A stretch of 64,000 nt of DNA. It comes from Tildeniella nuda ZEHNDER 1965/U140 (GTDB taxonomy: Bacteria; Cyanobacteriota; Cyanobacteriia; Leptolyngbyales; Leptolyngbyaceae). Positions within the stretch are counted from its first letter, which is position 1; each line of letters begins with the position of its first letter. The translations under genes and the position numbers were made by a program. Of the stretch, positions 55,021 to 62,962 are shown one piece after another. Below the pieces are notes generated by a model. The model was not told the DNA's origin, searched no databases, and worked only from the letters and a program-made list of their open reading frames with translations. Where the stretch lies: NCBI GenBank assembly GCA_019358895.1, contig JAHHIG010000015.1, positions 62,001 to 126,000 of the forward strand, given 5' to 3'.

Positions 55021-57108
55021 ATGCAGATGCAACAGACTGAGGTTCAAAAGGCTGCGATCGACCTACCCACAGCAACAGCAGACTTGCAAGCACTCTTCGC
55101 AGCGATGGACGACTTCATCTTTGTCTTTGATGCACAAGGATACCATCTGCGAACACTACCGACTCGTCCAACTCTGTTGCAGCCATCAAGCCCAAGTACA
55201 GCAGAGACACCCGATCAATTTGTGCCACCCGCGCAAAACCCGCCTTTTCTCGATGCCATCCAGCAAGCGTTAGAGACGGGAGAACCAGTCAGTCTGGTTT
55301 ATGGCTTACCCGTTCAAACACCGGAGGCATTTTTTGAGGCAACCATTACGCCTCATACAGATAGCTCTGTGCTGTGGGTGGGACGTAACGTCACCAAGCG
55401 TCGGCAAAGCCAGGACGTTTTGAGAAAAAGTGAGGAACGGTATCGATCGCTGCTCGAAGCCACTTCACAACTGATCTGGCACACAACCGCAGAGGGTACA
55501 TTTGCCACAGAACAACTCAGTTGGACTGCGTTTACAGGGCAGCCCTTCAGTGAGTCTCAAGGGTGGGGATGGCTCAAGGCGATCCATCCAGACGACCAGG
55601 AACATACAACTACTGCCTGGTCAAAGTCGATCGCCGATCGTACACTCTATAAAACTGAGCATCGTCTCCGGCGCTATGATGGCGAGTATCGTTATATGAG
55701 CGTTTGCGCCTTAGCAGTACCCGATCCAGACGGGCACATTTGTGAGTGGATTGGTGTACACACGGATATCACGGAACGGCACGAAGCCGAAACATTGCTT
55801 AAAAAAAGCGAGGAACGCTTTCGTAGCTATTTCAACCTGCCTCTCGTTGGCATTGCGATCACTTCGCCCGCTAAGGGCTGGCTGGATGTCAACGATAAAG
55901 CGTGTACCATGCTGGGCTATACGCGGGACGAGTTGATTCGCCTAACCTGGGCTGAATTGACCAATGCGGACGATCTGGTACTGGACAACCAATTTTTTGT
56001 GCAAATGCTCTCTGGGCAGATCGAGCAATATGCGATGGACAAGCGGTATGTCTGTAAAGATGGCACAACGATTTACACACATCTTGGCGTGGGCTGCGTC
56101 CGTAAGCCGGATGGCAGCGTCGATTACACCGTAGCGCTGATGCAGGATATCACGGAGCGCAAACTGGCAGAGGAAGCACTACGGCAATCAGAGGCACAAT
56201 TGCGAACCCAGACAGAAGAGTTGGAGGAGACCTTGCGATCGCAACGACAGATGCAAGCGCAACTGGTGCAGAGCGAAAAAATGTCGAGCCTGGGGCAGTT
56301 AGTCGCGGGTATTGCTCACGAAGTCAATAATCCCATCAATTTTATTCACGGTAATCTCACTCACGTTAGCAATTACATCCACGACCTACTGCACCTGGTT
56401 GCAGTGTACCAGCAGCAATATACTCAGCCAACGATCGACGTACAAGCCGCGATCGCAGCGATTGATTTAGACTTTTTGATGGAAGATTTACCTAAAGTCG
56501 TTGCCTCCATGAAAATGGGATCCGATCGCATTCGTCAAATCGTGCTGTCGCTGCGTAACTTCTCTCGTTTAGATGAGACAGGGATGAAAGCAGTTGATAT
56601 CCACGAAGGCATCGACAACACGCTCTTAATTTTGCAAAGCCGCTTGAAAGTGAGAGCAGGAAAACCAAGTATTCAAGTCGTGAAGGACTATGGCAGACTG
56701 CCTCTGGTAGATTGCTATGCGGGACAGCTTAATCAGGTGTTTATGAATATTCTGGCAAATGCGATCGACGCGTTAGATGAAGGATCAGAGATGAACGTGG
56801 GAACAGCAAATGCAAACGCACCGACTTGCAGCCTGTCACCCATCATTCACCTCCGCACGACTCTTGCTGGCACTGAGTGGGTTGAAATCCACATTACCGA
56901 TAATGGTGAAGGCATGACCGAGAACGTGCGATCGCGGCTCTTTGACCCATTTTTTACAACAAAGCCTGTTGGTAAAGGCACTGGTATGGGCTTAGCGATT
57001 AGCTACCAAATCGTGGTAGAAAAGCACAGTGGTCAACTGGAATGCAGCTCCGCGCCGGGAAAAGGCACAGCATTTACGATCAGAATTCCAACTAAGCAGC
57101 AAAAATAG
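55021..57108 (+). CDS. Three-PAS sensor histidine kinase
   Basis: The 695-residue soluble kinase has a degenerate PAS at about 15-130, PAS 2 at about 140-255 (ending IGVHTDITERHEAE), and PAS 3 at about 265-385 (ending MQDITERKLAEEAL). A coiled coil follows, then the dimerisation/phosphotransfer region with SSLGQLVAGIAHEVNNPINFIHGNL (phospho-acceptor His) and a HATPase domain with NILANAIDALDE, ITDNGEGM and GKGTGMGLAISYQIV. It starts at the ATG at 55021 after a long repeat-rich upstream region. No response regulator is adjacent. The signal is unknown. Confidence 0.9.
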   Translation: MQMQQTEVQKAAIDLPTATADLQALFAAMDDFIFVFDAQGYHLRTLPTRPTLLQPSSPSTAETPDQFVPPAQNPPFLDAIQQALETGEPVSLVYGLPVQTPEAFFEATITPHTDSSVLWVGRNVTKRRQSQDVLRKSEERYRSLLEATSQLIWHTTAEGTFATEQLSWTAFTGQPFSESQGWGWLKAIHPDDQEHTTTAWSKSIADRTLYKTEHRLRRYDGEYRYMSVCALAVPDPDGHICEWIGVHTDITERHEAETLLKKSEERFRSYFNLPLVGIAITSPAKGWLDVNDKACTMLGYTRDELIRLTWAELTNADDLVLDNQFFVQMLSGQIEQYAMDKRYVCKDGTTIYTHLGVGCVRKPDGSVDYTVALMQDITERKLAEEALRQSEAQLRTQTEELEETLRSQRQMQAQLVQSEKMSSLGQLVAGIAHEVNNPINFIHGNLTHVSNYIHDLLHLVAVYQQQYTQPTIDVQAAIAAIDLDFLMEDLPKVVASMKMGSDRIRQIVLSLRNFSRLDETGMKAVDIHEGIDNTLLILQSRLKVRAGKPSIQVVKDYGRLPLVDCYAGQLNQVFMNILANAIDALDEGSEMNVGTANANAPTCSLSPIIHLRTTLAGTEWVEIHITDNGEGMTENVRSRLFDPFFTTKPVGKGTGMGLAISYQIVVEKHSGQLECSSAPGKGTAFTIRIPTKQQK

Positions 57109-57178
57109 TCACATCCATTCTCTTTAAAGCTGCATAGAATCAAACCTGATTAACAAGAACTTCAAGTCCCTTGTTTTG

Positions 57179-57345
57179 GGCAGGCTCAGATCAAATTGAT
57201 ATTACAGCCGTTTACGCATCGATAAGCCACAGCTCGCAAGGTGGGCACTGCTCACAACCCTTACGGTAAGATGTTCTGAAAAATAGTAAGCAGTGCCCAC
57301 CCTACTGAAAATTGCTGAGCAGGCTCACATCAAATTGATAGCAGA
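57179..57345. repeat. Inverted-repeat element flanked by direct repeats
   Basis: A perfect 12-bp inverted repeat, GTGGGCACTGCT (57241-57252) and its complement (57289-57300), lies between two direct repeats of GCAGGCTCASATCAAATTG (about 57179 and 57318). The whole intergenic stretch between the kinase and isochorismatase genes consists of this structure. Confidence 0.7.
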
Positions 57346-57407
57346 TTTTTGCTGACCCATCGGTAATCCCAACATCCGTATGATACCAACCCTTACAGAG
57401 CGCTTTG

Positions 57408-58139
57408 ATGAAGACTGAGATGTACTGCTACACCTATAATCGAGACAAAACCCCTTTAACGCCTAGCTTTGACTCCTGGCTTAACCCAGAGCGCACAGCG
57501 GTACTCTGCATTGATATGCACCGGGGGCACCTGGAGCTTGAGTCTACCTGCCCTGCGCCACGGGCGATCGCAAAAATCGAAGCACACAACGCCTTTCATC
57601 GTCACGTCCGCGCCCTCAACATTCCGCTGATCATGGTGCAGCACTGGCAGCGGCACGGCGGTATTGATGACGTTGCCTCCCGCAAGCAAACAGGCAAGGC
57701 AAACTGGCGCTACCTCTACGAGCTTTACCTACCGCCCAATCCGCTGATGGATCAGCATAGTTGGGAAGGCACCCCCTGGCTTGATCTCATGGTGGAAACC
57801 GAGCCAACCGACTATTACATCCGCACCAAAAAGCGCTTGAGCGGCTTTTATCCCACCGATTTAGAGTTTCTACTCCGCAACTTAGATGTTGATAACGTCG
57901 TGCTGACAGGCACCTTTACCGATGCCTGTGTTCTTAGCACCGCCTTTGACGCTGCCAATCGAGATTTTCGTGTGCTGGTGCCTCGTGATGTTGTAGCAGG
58001 CTTTTCCGAGGAGGCAGAACAGGGCGCACTGCTAGTGATTTCGCTACACCTGGGCTTGGTCGTTGACTCGGCACCGCTGCTACAAGAATGGTGTATCCGC
58101 AAAGGCGTGGAGGGGATAACTAAAGAAAGCGTCAACTGA
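57408..58139 (+). CDS. Isochorismatase-family cysteine hydrolase
   Basis: The product is 243 residues from the ATG at 57408. The catalytic triad of the family is visible: Asp in VLCIDMHRGHL, Lys in IRTKKRLSGFYPTDLEFLL, and Cys in LTGTFTDACVLSTAFDAANRDF. Members hydrolyse isochorismate, nicotinamide, N-carbamoyl compounds, ureidoacrylate or biuret. It is followed, after 125 bp, by the binding protein and ATPase of an ABC importer, so it may degrade the imported compound. The exact substrate is not predictable. Confidence 0.88.
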   Translation: MKTEMYCYTYNRDKTPLTPSFDSWLNPERTAVLCIDMHRGHLELESTCPAPRAIAKIEAHNAFHRHVRALNIPLIMVQHWQRHGGIDDVASRKQTGKANWRYLYELYLPPNPLMDQHSWEGTPWLDLMVETEPTDYYIRTKKRLSGFYPTDLEFLLRNLDVDNVVLTGTFTDACVLSTAFDAANRDFRVLVPRDVVAGFSEEAEQGALLVISLHLGLVVDSAPLLQEWCIRKGVEGITKESVN

Positions 58140-58169
58140 AAACTGTTATCGGCTAGTCTGGTGTCTACC

Positions 58170-58203
58170 AGATCCTCGTCTTTTCAAAAGAAGTCAGGGA
58201 TCT
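58170..58203. repeat. AGATCCCCGACTTCTT-type palindrome, copy 3
   Basis: Diverged arms AGATCCTCGTCTTTT and AAAAGAAGTCAGGGATCT between the isochorismatase and binding-protein genes. Confidence 0.65.
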
Positions 58204-58264
58204 CCGTCAAGTGCCTCTCGTTTGAATATCCCACGCTGAAACCTCACGTTATGAGAAAAAACAA

Positions 58265-59386
58265 ATGCAGCATTTTTTAAAGACGGCGCTTTCGATCGCC
58301 CTCGTTAGCACGCTGACCGCAGTCGGTTGTACTCAAAAGCCCCCTGCTGCAACGACAGACGCAGCCACAACTGGCACCACAAGCCCGTCACCTGCTGAAG
58401 CCATCGATCGCCTGCGCGGAGTCGTCGAGCCTGCAACGGCAAAGAAGCCGTATCGCATTGGCATTGCGGTCGTACAACTGGCAGATGACTACTGGAAAGG
58501 CATGGTCTACGGGCTAGTCGATGAGGCAAAACAGTCCAAAGTTGAGATCGTACGCGTCTTAGCGGCGGGTGGCTATGGCAAAACATCGGAACAAATTGCC
58601 CAACTGGAAGCACTCGAAGCGCTCAAGGTGGATGCCGTAATTTTGGGTGCGGCTGATTTTGATGGCTACGACCAGGTAGTCAAACGCCTGACCGACAAGG
58701 GCATCAAAGTGATTGCGGCTGGGGTTCCGGTCAACAGCAAGCTCGTCTCGCTGGGTGTCACGATGGATGAGATTGAAATTGGCAAGACGATCGCCAGCTA
58801 TATCTGCAAGCAAGACCCCAAAGCAGAAGTCATCACACTCCCTGGTCCCAAAGGTCCTGCCTGGAACAAATTGCGCTTTGACGGCGTGCAGGCAGGTGCG
58901 AAAGATTGCCCTGGTATGAAGCTCGTTGGCAATACGTTTGCAGGCGATATCACGATTGAAGACGGTCAATCGCAGGCATCGGACATGATGATTAAATATC
59001 CTGAGGCAAAATATATTTACGCTGCCGCAGGCGGGCTGGGCACTGGGGCAGGGCTGGCAACCAAGCGCATGAATCGAGTCACGAAAGTTGTGACCTCTGC
59101 TGTCACCGCCAAAACGGTTGACCTGATCAAGGATGGGCATATCTCAATGGTTGTTTCAGAACCAGGGATTTTAATCGGACGATCGCTCATCCAATACACC
59201 GTACGGCTGCTCAACGGCGATCCCATGCCAAACCTGAAAAAAGGCGATCCCATTCCCTACCCGCAGTTCTTGATTCCTATGTTTGAACTGACCGCCGACA
59301 AACTGCCCTCCTATAATTTGAGCAACTACGACCAACCGCCAACAGGCTGGCAACCTCCTGCCTCTGCTCAAGCCGCCGCGCAATGA
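58265..59386 (+). CDS. TorT-like periplasmic substrate-binding lipoprotein
   Basis: The 373-residue protein has a lipoprotein signal (MQHFLKTALSIALVSTLTAVGC, lipobox AVGC). A Thr/Pro/Ala-rich tether leads to a type 1 periplasmic-binding fold: YRIGIAVVQLADDYWKGMVYGLVDEAKQ, LKVDAVILGAADFDGYDQVVKRL, GKTIASYICKQDPKAEVITLPGPKG. It resembles TorT and ribose-type binding proteins. The 3' end overlaps the ATPase start by four bases (ATGA), so the two are coupled. The ligand is unknown. Confidence 0.87.
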   Translation: MQHFLKTALSIALVSTLTAVGCTQKPPAATTDAATTGTTSPSPAEAIDRLRGVVEPATAKKPYRIGIAVVQLADDYWKGMVYGLVDEAKQSKVEIVRVLAAGGYGKTSEQIAQLEALEALKVDAVILGAADFDGYDQVVKRLTDKGIKVIAAGVPVNSKLVSLGVTMDEIEIGKTIASYICKQDPKAEVITLPGPKGPAWNKLRFDGVQAGAKDCPGMKLVGNTFAGDITIEDGQSQASDMMIKYPEAKYIYAAAGGLGTGAGLATKRMNRVTKVVTSAVTAKTVDLIKDGHISMVVSEPGILIGRSLIQYTVRLLNGDPMPNLKKGDPIPYPQFLIPMFELTADKLPSYNLSNYDQPPTGWQPPASAQAAAQ

Positions 59387-60900
59387 CGATCGTCTCACAG
59401 AGACCAACCGCTGCACTCCTCCAGGTTGAAGCGGTTTCAAAGTGGTTTGGCACGACCCAAGCGCTCAATGCCGCCGCACTCACCCTTCAGGCTGGCGAAA
59501 TCCACGTCCTGCTGGGTGAGAATGGGGCTGGCAAATCCACTCTCGCCAAAATTATTGCCGGTGTGTACCGAGCCGATACAGGCACCATTCGTTTGGATGG
59601 CAACCCGGTCAACCTGCCAACGGTGAAGGCAGCGAGACAACTGGGCATTGCGATGGTGTTTCAGGAATTGTCGCTGGCACCGCATTTAACTGTACTTGAC
59701 AACTTGTTTTTAGGGCAGGAAGGCAACCGCTTTCCCTTGGCATGGTTACATCGGGCGCAAGAGCGTCAGCGCTGTGAGGCACTGTTTGCATCGCTAGAGC
59801 TTAATCTGCCGCTGGACGTACCTGTGAGATCGCTCACTATTGCCCAAAAGCAACTGCTAGAGATCGCCAAAGCGCTAGTGCAGCAACCGCGCCTGGTGAT
59901 GATGGACGAACCCACATCAACGCTGACCGAGCGCGAAAAACGGTTTCTGTTCCAAACCCTGCAAACGCTGAAGCAGCAAGGCGTTGCCATTCTCTATGTC
60001 ACTCACCATTTACGCGAAGTGCTGGAAGTGGGCACCCGTGTCAGTGCCATGCTGGATGGCTCCGTCAGAACCACTGTTGCTGTGACTCCAGCTTTAACCG
60101 AGTCCGTCCTGCTGGAAATGCTCACCGGACGGCAGTTGTCGATGGTGGTCGCGCGATCGTCTCCCACAACAACTCAGCCGCTGTTAACCGTAGACGGTTT
60201 AGAAACCAAAAGCTGCAAAGACATTCACTTGCAACTTGCTCCCGGCGAAATTGTCGGCATCTATGGCATTGTCGGCTGCGGACGTGAAAGCGTAGGGCGT
60301 GCGATCGCCGGACTCACCCAGCCCCTGCGCGGCACGATGACACTGGCAGGTCAATCCTACGCGCCGCAGCATCCTGGAGCCGCCCTTGCTCAGGGTGTAG
60401 GCTTTTTACCCGCCGATCGCAAAGAAGCAGGCATCTTACCAGAGCGTTCCATCCGCGAAAACCTCAACCTTTCCAATCTGGGAGCCTTTGCCAAACGGGG
60501 CATTTTATCCCCATCTCAGGAACGGCTGCACACCACCCAACAGCTAGAGCAACTCCAGGTGCGCTACACCTCAATCGAGGATCCCATTACCCGTCTCAGC
60601 GGTGGCAACCAGCAAAAAATTCTGTTTGGTCGCGCGATCGCCCGTGCCTCTCGCCTGCTGGTGATGGAAGAACCGACCGCTGGCATTGACATGGGCACTC
60701 GCCTGGAACTGTATCGTCAGATGAAAGACCTCGCCGATCGTGGTGCCAGTTTTCTTCTCCTCTCCAGCGATCTTGTTGAAACGCTCTTGCTCTGCAACCG
60801 CGTCTATTTGATGTATGACGGGGCGATCGTTGATATCCTCATTAACCCTACCCTCCATGACGAAGAACGAGTCCTGTCAGCCGTTTTAGGCAAAGGATAG
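59383..60900 (+). CDS. RbsA/MglA-type ABC transporter ATPase (two ATPase domains)
   Basis: The 505-residue protein has two fused nucleotide-binding domains, as in sugar importers. Domain 1: Walker A GENGAGKST, Walker B LVMMDEPTSTL. Domain 2: degenerate Walker A GIYGIVGCGRESVGRAI, signature LSGGNQQKILFGRAIARAS and Walker B LLVMEEPTAGID. The first signature is weak (LTIAQKQLLEIAKAL). The usual third gene of such operons, an RbsC-type permease, is not present downstream: an IS1-type element starts about 65 bp after the stop. The transporter is therefore incomplete here, unless a permease elsewhere serves it. Confidence 0.93.
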   Translation: MTIVSQRPTAALLQVEAVSKWFGTTQALNAAALTLQAGEIHVLLGENGAGKSTLAKIIAGVYRADTGTIRLDGNPVNLPTVKAARQLGIAMVFQELSLAPHLTVLDNLFLGQEGNRFPLAWLHRAQERQRCEALFASLELNLPLDVPVRSLTIAQKQLLEIAKALVQQPRLVMMDEPTSTLTEREKRFLFQTLQTLKQQGVAILYVTHHLREVLEVGTRVSAMLDGSVRTTVAVTPALTESVLLEMLTGRQLSMVVARSSPTTTQPLLTVDGLETKSCKDIHLQLAPGEIVGIYGIVGCGRESVGRAIAGLTQPLRGTMTLAGQSYAPQHPGAALAQGVGFLPADRKEAGILPERSIRENLNLSNLGAFAKRGILSPSQERLHTTQQLEQLQVRYTSIEDPITRLSGGNQQKILFGRAIARASRLLVMEEPTAGIDMGTRLELYRQMKDLADRGASFLLLSSDLVETLLLCNRVYLMYDGAIVDILINPTLHDEERVLSAVLGKG

Positions 60901-60963
60901 AGCCGTAAGCCCCTTTTCTGCGAACGCTATTTTTGAGCGACTGCAAATACCTTTTTATAGAAG

Positions 60964-61716
60964 CGTGGTAGTGCCTTTTCGTAAAGGGTAAATAAAATAA
61001 GGGATGACTGCTATCTTCATCGCCTATGTCAAGCATTCCTCCCTTTCTGTGTTGTCCCAACTGTGGTTCCGAAGACATCATGAAAAATGGCACCACCCGA
61101 CGAGGCAAACAGAACTATAAGTGCCGCGACTGTGGTCGCCAATTTGTGGAAAATCCGCAGTGGAAACCTCGTGAAAGAGACAGCACTGTGATGCTTGACC
61201 GTTTGCTCTTAGAGAAGACCCCTTGGCTGGTATAGCCCGCGTGTTGAAGTTGTCAGAGTCTTGGCTCCAAGGGTATGTCAACCAATGCTACGAGGAGGTG
61301 CCGCGTCAGGTGCAGGTGACCCCTAAGCCCAAGGGCGCATTAAAGGTGCAAATGGATGAATTGTGGTCCTTTGTCGATGACAAAGGCAACAAGCAGTGGA
61401 TCGGGAGCATTTCATCTTTGCCGATTCCGAACTGCCCTCATCCCCTAACCCCTTCTCCCAAAGGGGGAGAAGGGGAACCGAACCGGATTGAAGTCCCTCT
61501 CCCTTTTTGGGAGAGGGATTTAGGGTGAGGGCGCAAAAGTGACATGCTCCCCAGTGGATCTGGCTAGCACTGGAGGCGATCGGTGGCAAGAGCGATGAGT
61601 TTTTCTCAAAGGCGGGCAATCTGCTGGCAAAAGCTTTGATGCAACTGGCAAAAGGCACTGATTATCCCGATCTGGCAAGACCATACCTTTTCAAACACCC
61701 TCTAATTGCTGTCTAG
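60964..61716 (+). mobile_element. IS1-type element, inactivated
   Basis: The zinc-ribbon InsA-like part (61026-61235: FLCCPNCGSEDIMKNGTTRRGKQNYKCRDCGRQFV) continues in the -1 frame from about 61223 (LAGIARVLKLSESWLQGYVN, then MDELWSFVDDKGNKQWI), with a CCCCTTG at the junction; this may be programmed or a deletion. The catalytic part is split by a MITE (61403-61551). If the MITE and one target copy are removed, the frame reads on as QWIWLALEAIGGKSDEFFSK to a stop at 61714-61716, but this tail no longer looks like IS1. GGTAGTGCC at about 60967 may be the left end. Confidence 0.75.
61403..61551. mobile_element. 149-bp MITE with 9-bp target duplication
   Basis: Terminal inverted repeats start GGGAGCAT (61403) and end ATGCTCCC (61551), with similarity continuing inwards (TTCATCTTTGC against GTCACTTTTGC). 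Immediately outside, CAGTGGATC occurs on both sides (61394-61402 and 61552-61560) as a perfect 9-bp target duplication. The interior contains two hairpin arms of the CCCCTTCTCCC/GGGAGAAGGGG and CCCTCACCCTAAATCCC type. It has no coding capacity. Confidence 0.88.
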
Positions 61717-61794
61717 CAAACTCTCACACTTGCTCATCGGGCTCGTGGTCAGTCATTTTCCCTGCGACCACTGGTAGGTTGATTGTTTCACCGC

Positions 61795-61866
61795 TTTGGT
61801 AATATGCCAGTGTTGACAGAAATGAGCGATCGCCTCTTTAGGAACATCAATATTTTGAGATTTCAT
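61795..61866 (-). pseudogene. Truncated duplicate of the mntA 5' end
   Basis: The minus-strand frame MKSQNIDVPKEAIAHFCQHW, HITK nearly repeats the first 24 residues of the nucleotidyltransferase encoded at 62422-62733, then diverges and stops shortly after (AVKQSTYQW). The nucleotidyltransferase core is absent. It overlaps the end of the DUF2283 gene by four bases, the same spacing as the intact genes. Confidence 0.75.
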
Positions 61867-62075
61867 GCAGTTGCAGTCTCAAAGGAGATTTTGAGGTTAG
61901 CGGTCGATGGAATGGTGTAGTTGAGTTTCTCAAAACCAATGACTTCTCCATGCTGATCTTTCATTAAGATCACTTCATCCCCCGTTTCTTCACAGGTGTA
62001 TTCATCTTGAGGATTACCAAACCAGACGGTTAAAGTATTGCCGACTCGATCGTAGTAAACGTTTACTTCTGCCAT
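61863..62075 (-). CDS. DUF2283 small protein
   Basis: The product is 70 residues: VNVYYDRVGNTLTVWFGNPQDEYTCEETGDEVILMKDQHGEVIGFEKLNY. The Y-D-x-x-x-(D/N)-x-L-x-V-x-F and V-I-G-x-E-x-L pattern is typical of DUF2283, often found beside toxin-antitoxin genes in cyanobacteria and proposed to act as an antitoxin-like element. It is the last intact gene of the cassette and overlaps by four bases a truncated mntA copy that could once have been its partner. Confidence 0.85.
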   Translation of the reverse strand: MAEVNVYYDRVGNTLTVWFGNPQDEYTCEETGDEVILMKDQHGEVIGFEKLNYTIPSTANLKISFETATA

Positions 62076-62087
62076 ATGATTTTTCTT

Positions 62088-62438
62088 TCACATAAAACTA
62101 TCAGAATTCAATATGTTCTCAAGCTCCTTTACTAAAGAAGGTAGTTCATTGATTACTGTATCCCAAACAATATCTTCATCTACATTCAGGTAATCATGAA
62201 CAACTTTGCTTCGCATCCCTACAATCGCCTTCCAATCAATCTGAGGATACGTGGCTCGAAAGCTTGGGGAGACTCGACGAGCTGCTTCACCGATCACTTG
62301 CAGAAGATGAGTGAGAGATAGCCGCAATAATTCGTTATTGTCAAAGTCATCTCTGGTTATACCCTGCACAAATTCGATCGCTTTGTTGGCAGTGTCTAGC
62401 ATGTGCCCAATGTAGACCTGCTCATCCCTCTGAGTCAT
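62088..62438 (-). CDS. hepT: HepT-type toxin (DUF86/HEPN)
   Basis: The 116-residue all-helical HEPN protein has the RX4-6H ribonuclease motif in RSKVVHDYLNVD, preceded by VIGEAARRVSPSFRATYPQIDWKAIVGM. HepT toxins cut RNA and are neutralised by MntA, which adenylylates the conserved tyrosine of the motif (the Y in HDY here). It overlaps the 3' end of mntA by 17 bp on the same strand. Confidence 0.92.
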   Translation of the reverse strand: MTQRDEQVYIGHMLDTANKAIEFVQGITRDDFDNNELLRLSLTHLLQVIGEAARRVSPSFRATYPQIDWKAIVGMRSKVVHDYLNVDEDIVWDTVINELPSLVKELENILNSDSFM

Positions 62439-62733
62439 AGTAGACCTCTGCTTCGGATAGGATGCGATCGCGAATCCGATGATTCAGAAATTTGGGCGTG
62501 ACGAGATCAATGGGTCGATTTCCTAACAGGCTTGAAAGTTCTTCTTGAATCCGATGGAGTTTAAGAAAGCCGGGAATATGTTCGGGCTGAAATTCGACCA
62601 GCACATCGATATCACTATCAGGGCAAAAGTCGTCGCGGAGAACGGAGCCAAATAGTGAGAGTTTAGTGATGTGCCAATGTTGACAGAAGTGAGCGATCGT
62701 CTCTTTAGGAATATCAATATTTTGATTTTTCAT
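62422..62733 (-). CDS. mntA: MntA-type nucleotidyltransferase antitoxin
   Basis: The 103-residue minimal nucleotidyltransferase has the GSX10DXD core: LSLFGSVLRDDFCPDSDIDVLVEF. The rest includes RPIDLVTPKFLNHRIRDRILSEAE. It would transfer AMP to HepT. Its start overlaps the stop of the DUF433 gene by four bases, and its end overlaps hepT, so the three are translationally coupled. A truncated copy of its first 24 codons lies at 61795-61866. Confidence 0.92.
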   Translation of the reverse strand: MKNQNIDIPKETIAHFCQHWHITKLSLFGSVLRDDFCPDSDIDVLVEFQPEHIPGFLKLHRIQEELSSLLGNRPIDLVTPKFLNHRIRDRILSEAEVYYDSEG

Positions 62734-62948
62734 GCTGTTAGTTCTCGTTCTTTCACAGCTTCAGCCGCATATCTTAAAGATTCCTGAATATCTTCAAGCG
62801 CTAAATCAGGATAAGCCTCTAAAATCTCTGCGATCGCCATGCTATCGGCAATCATACCAACGATGGTAGACACCGGAATCCGTATGTCTCTAATACAAGG
62901 TACGCCTCCCATCTGGTTGGCATCGGCTGTAATTCGAGTAAATTTCAT
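62730..62948 (-). CDS. DUF433 protein (antitoxin-like, small DNA-binding)
   Basis: The 72-residue protein has the DUF433 pattern: ANQMGGVPCIRDIRIPVSTIVGMIADSMAIAEILEAYPDLALEDIQESLRYAAEAV. These helix-turn-helix proteins are usually antitoxins or regulators next to toxin genes. Here it lies between the restriction gene (14 bp away) and mntA (4-bp overlap), and may regulate the cassette. Confidence 0.88.
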   Translation of the reverse strand: MKFTRITADANQMGGVPCIRDIRIPVSTIVGMIADSMAIAEILEAYPDLALEDIQESLRYAAEAVKERELTA

Positions 62949-62962
62949 GTGTTGGGTTTCTC

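Noticed and set aside
57263-57288. TACGGTA at 57263 as a fifth sulfur operator
   Set aside because: No complementary arm after 12 bases; it lies inside a separate inverted-repeat element.
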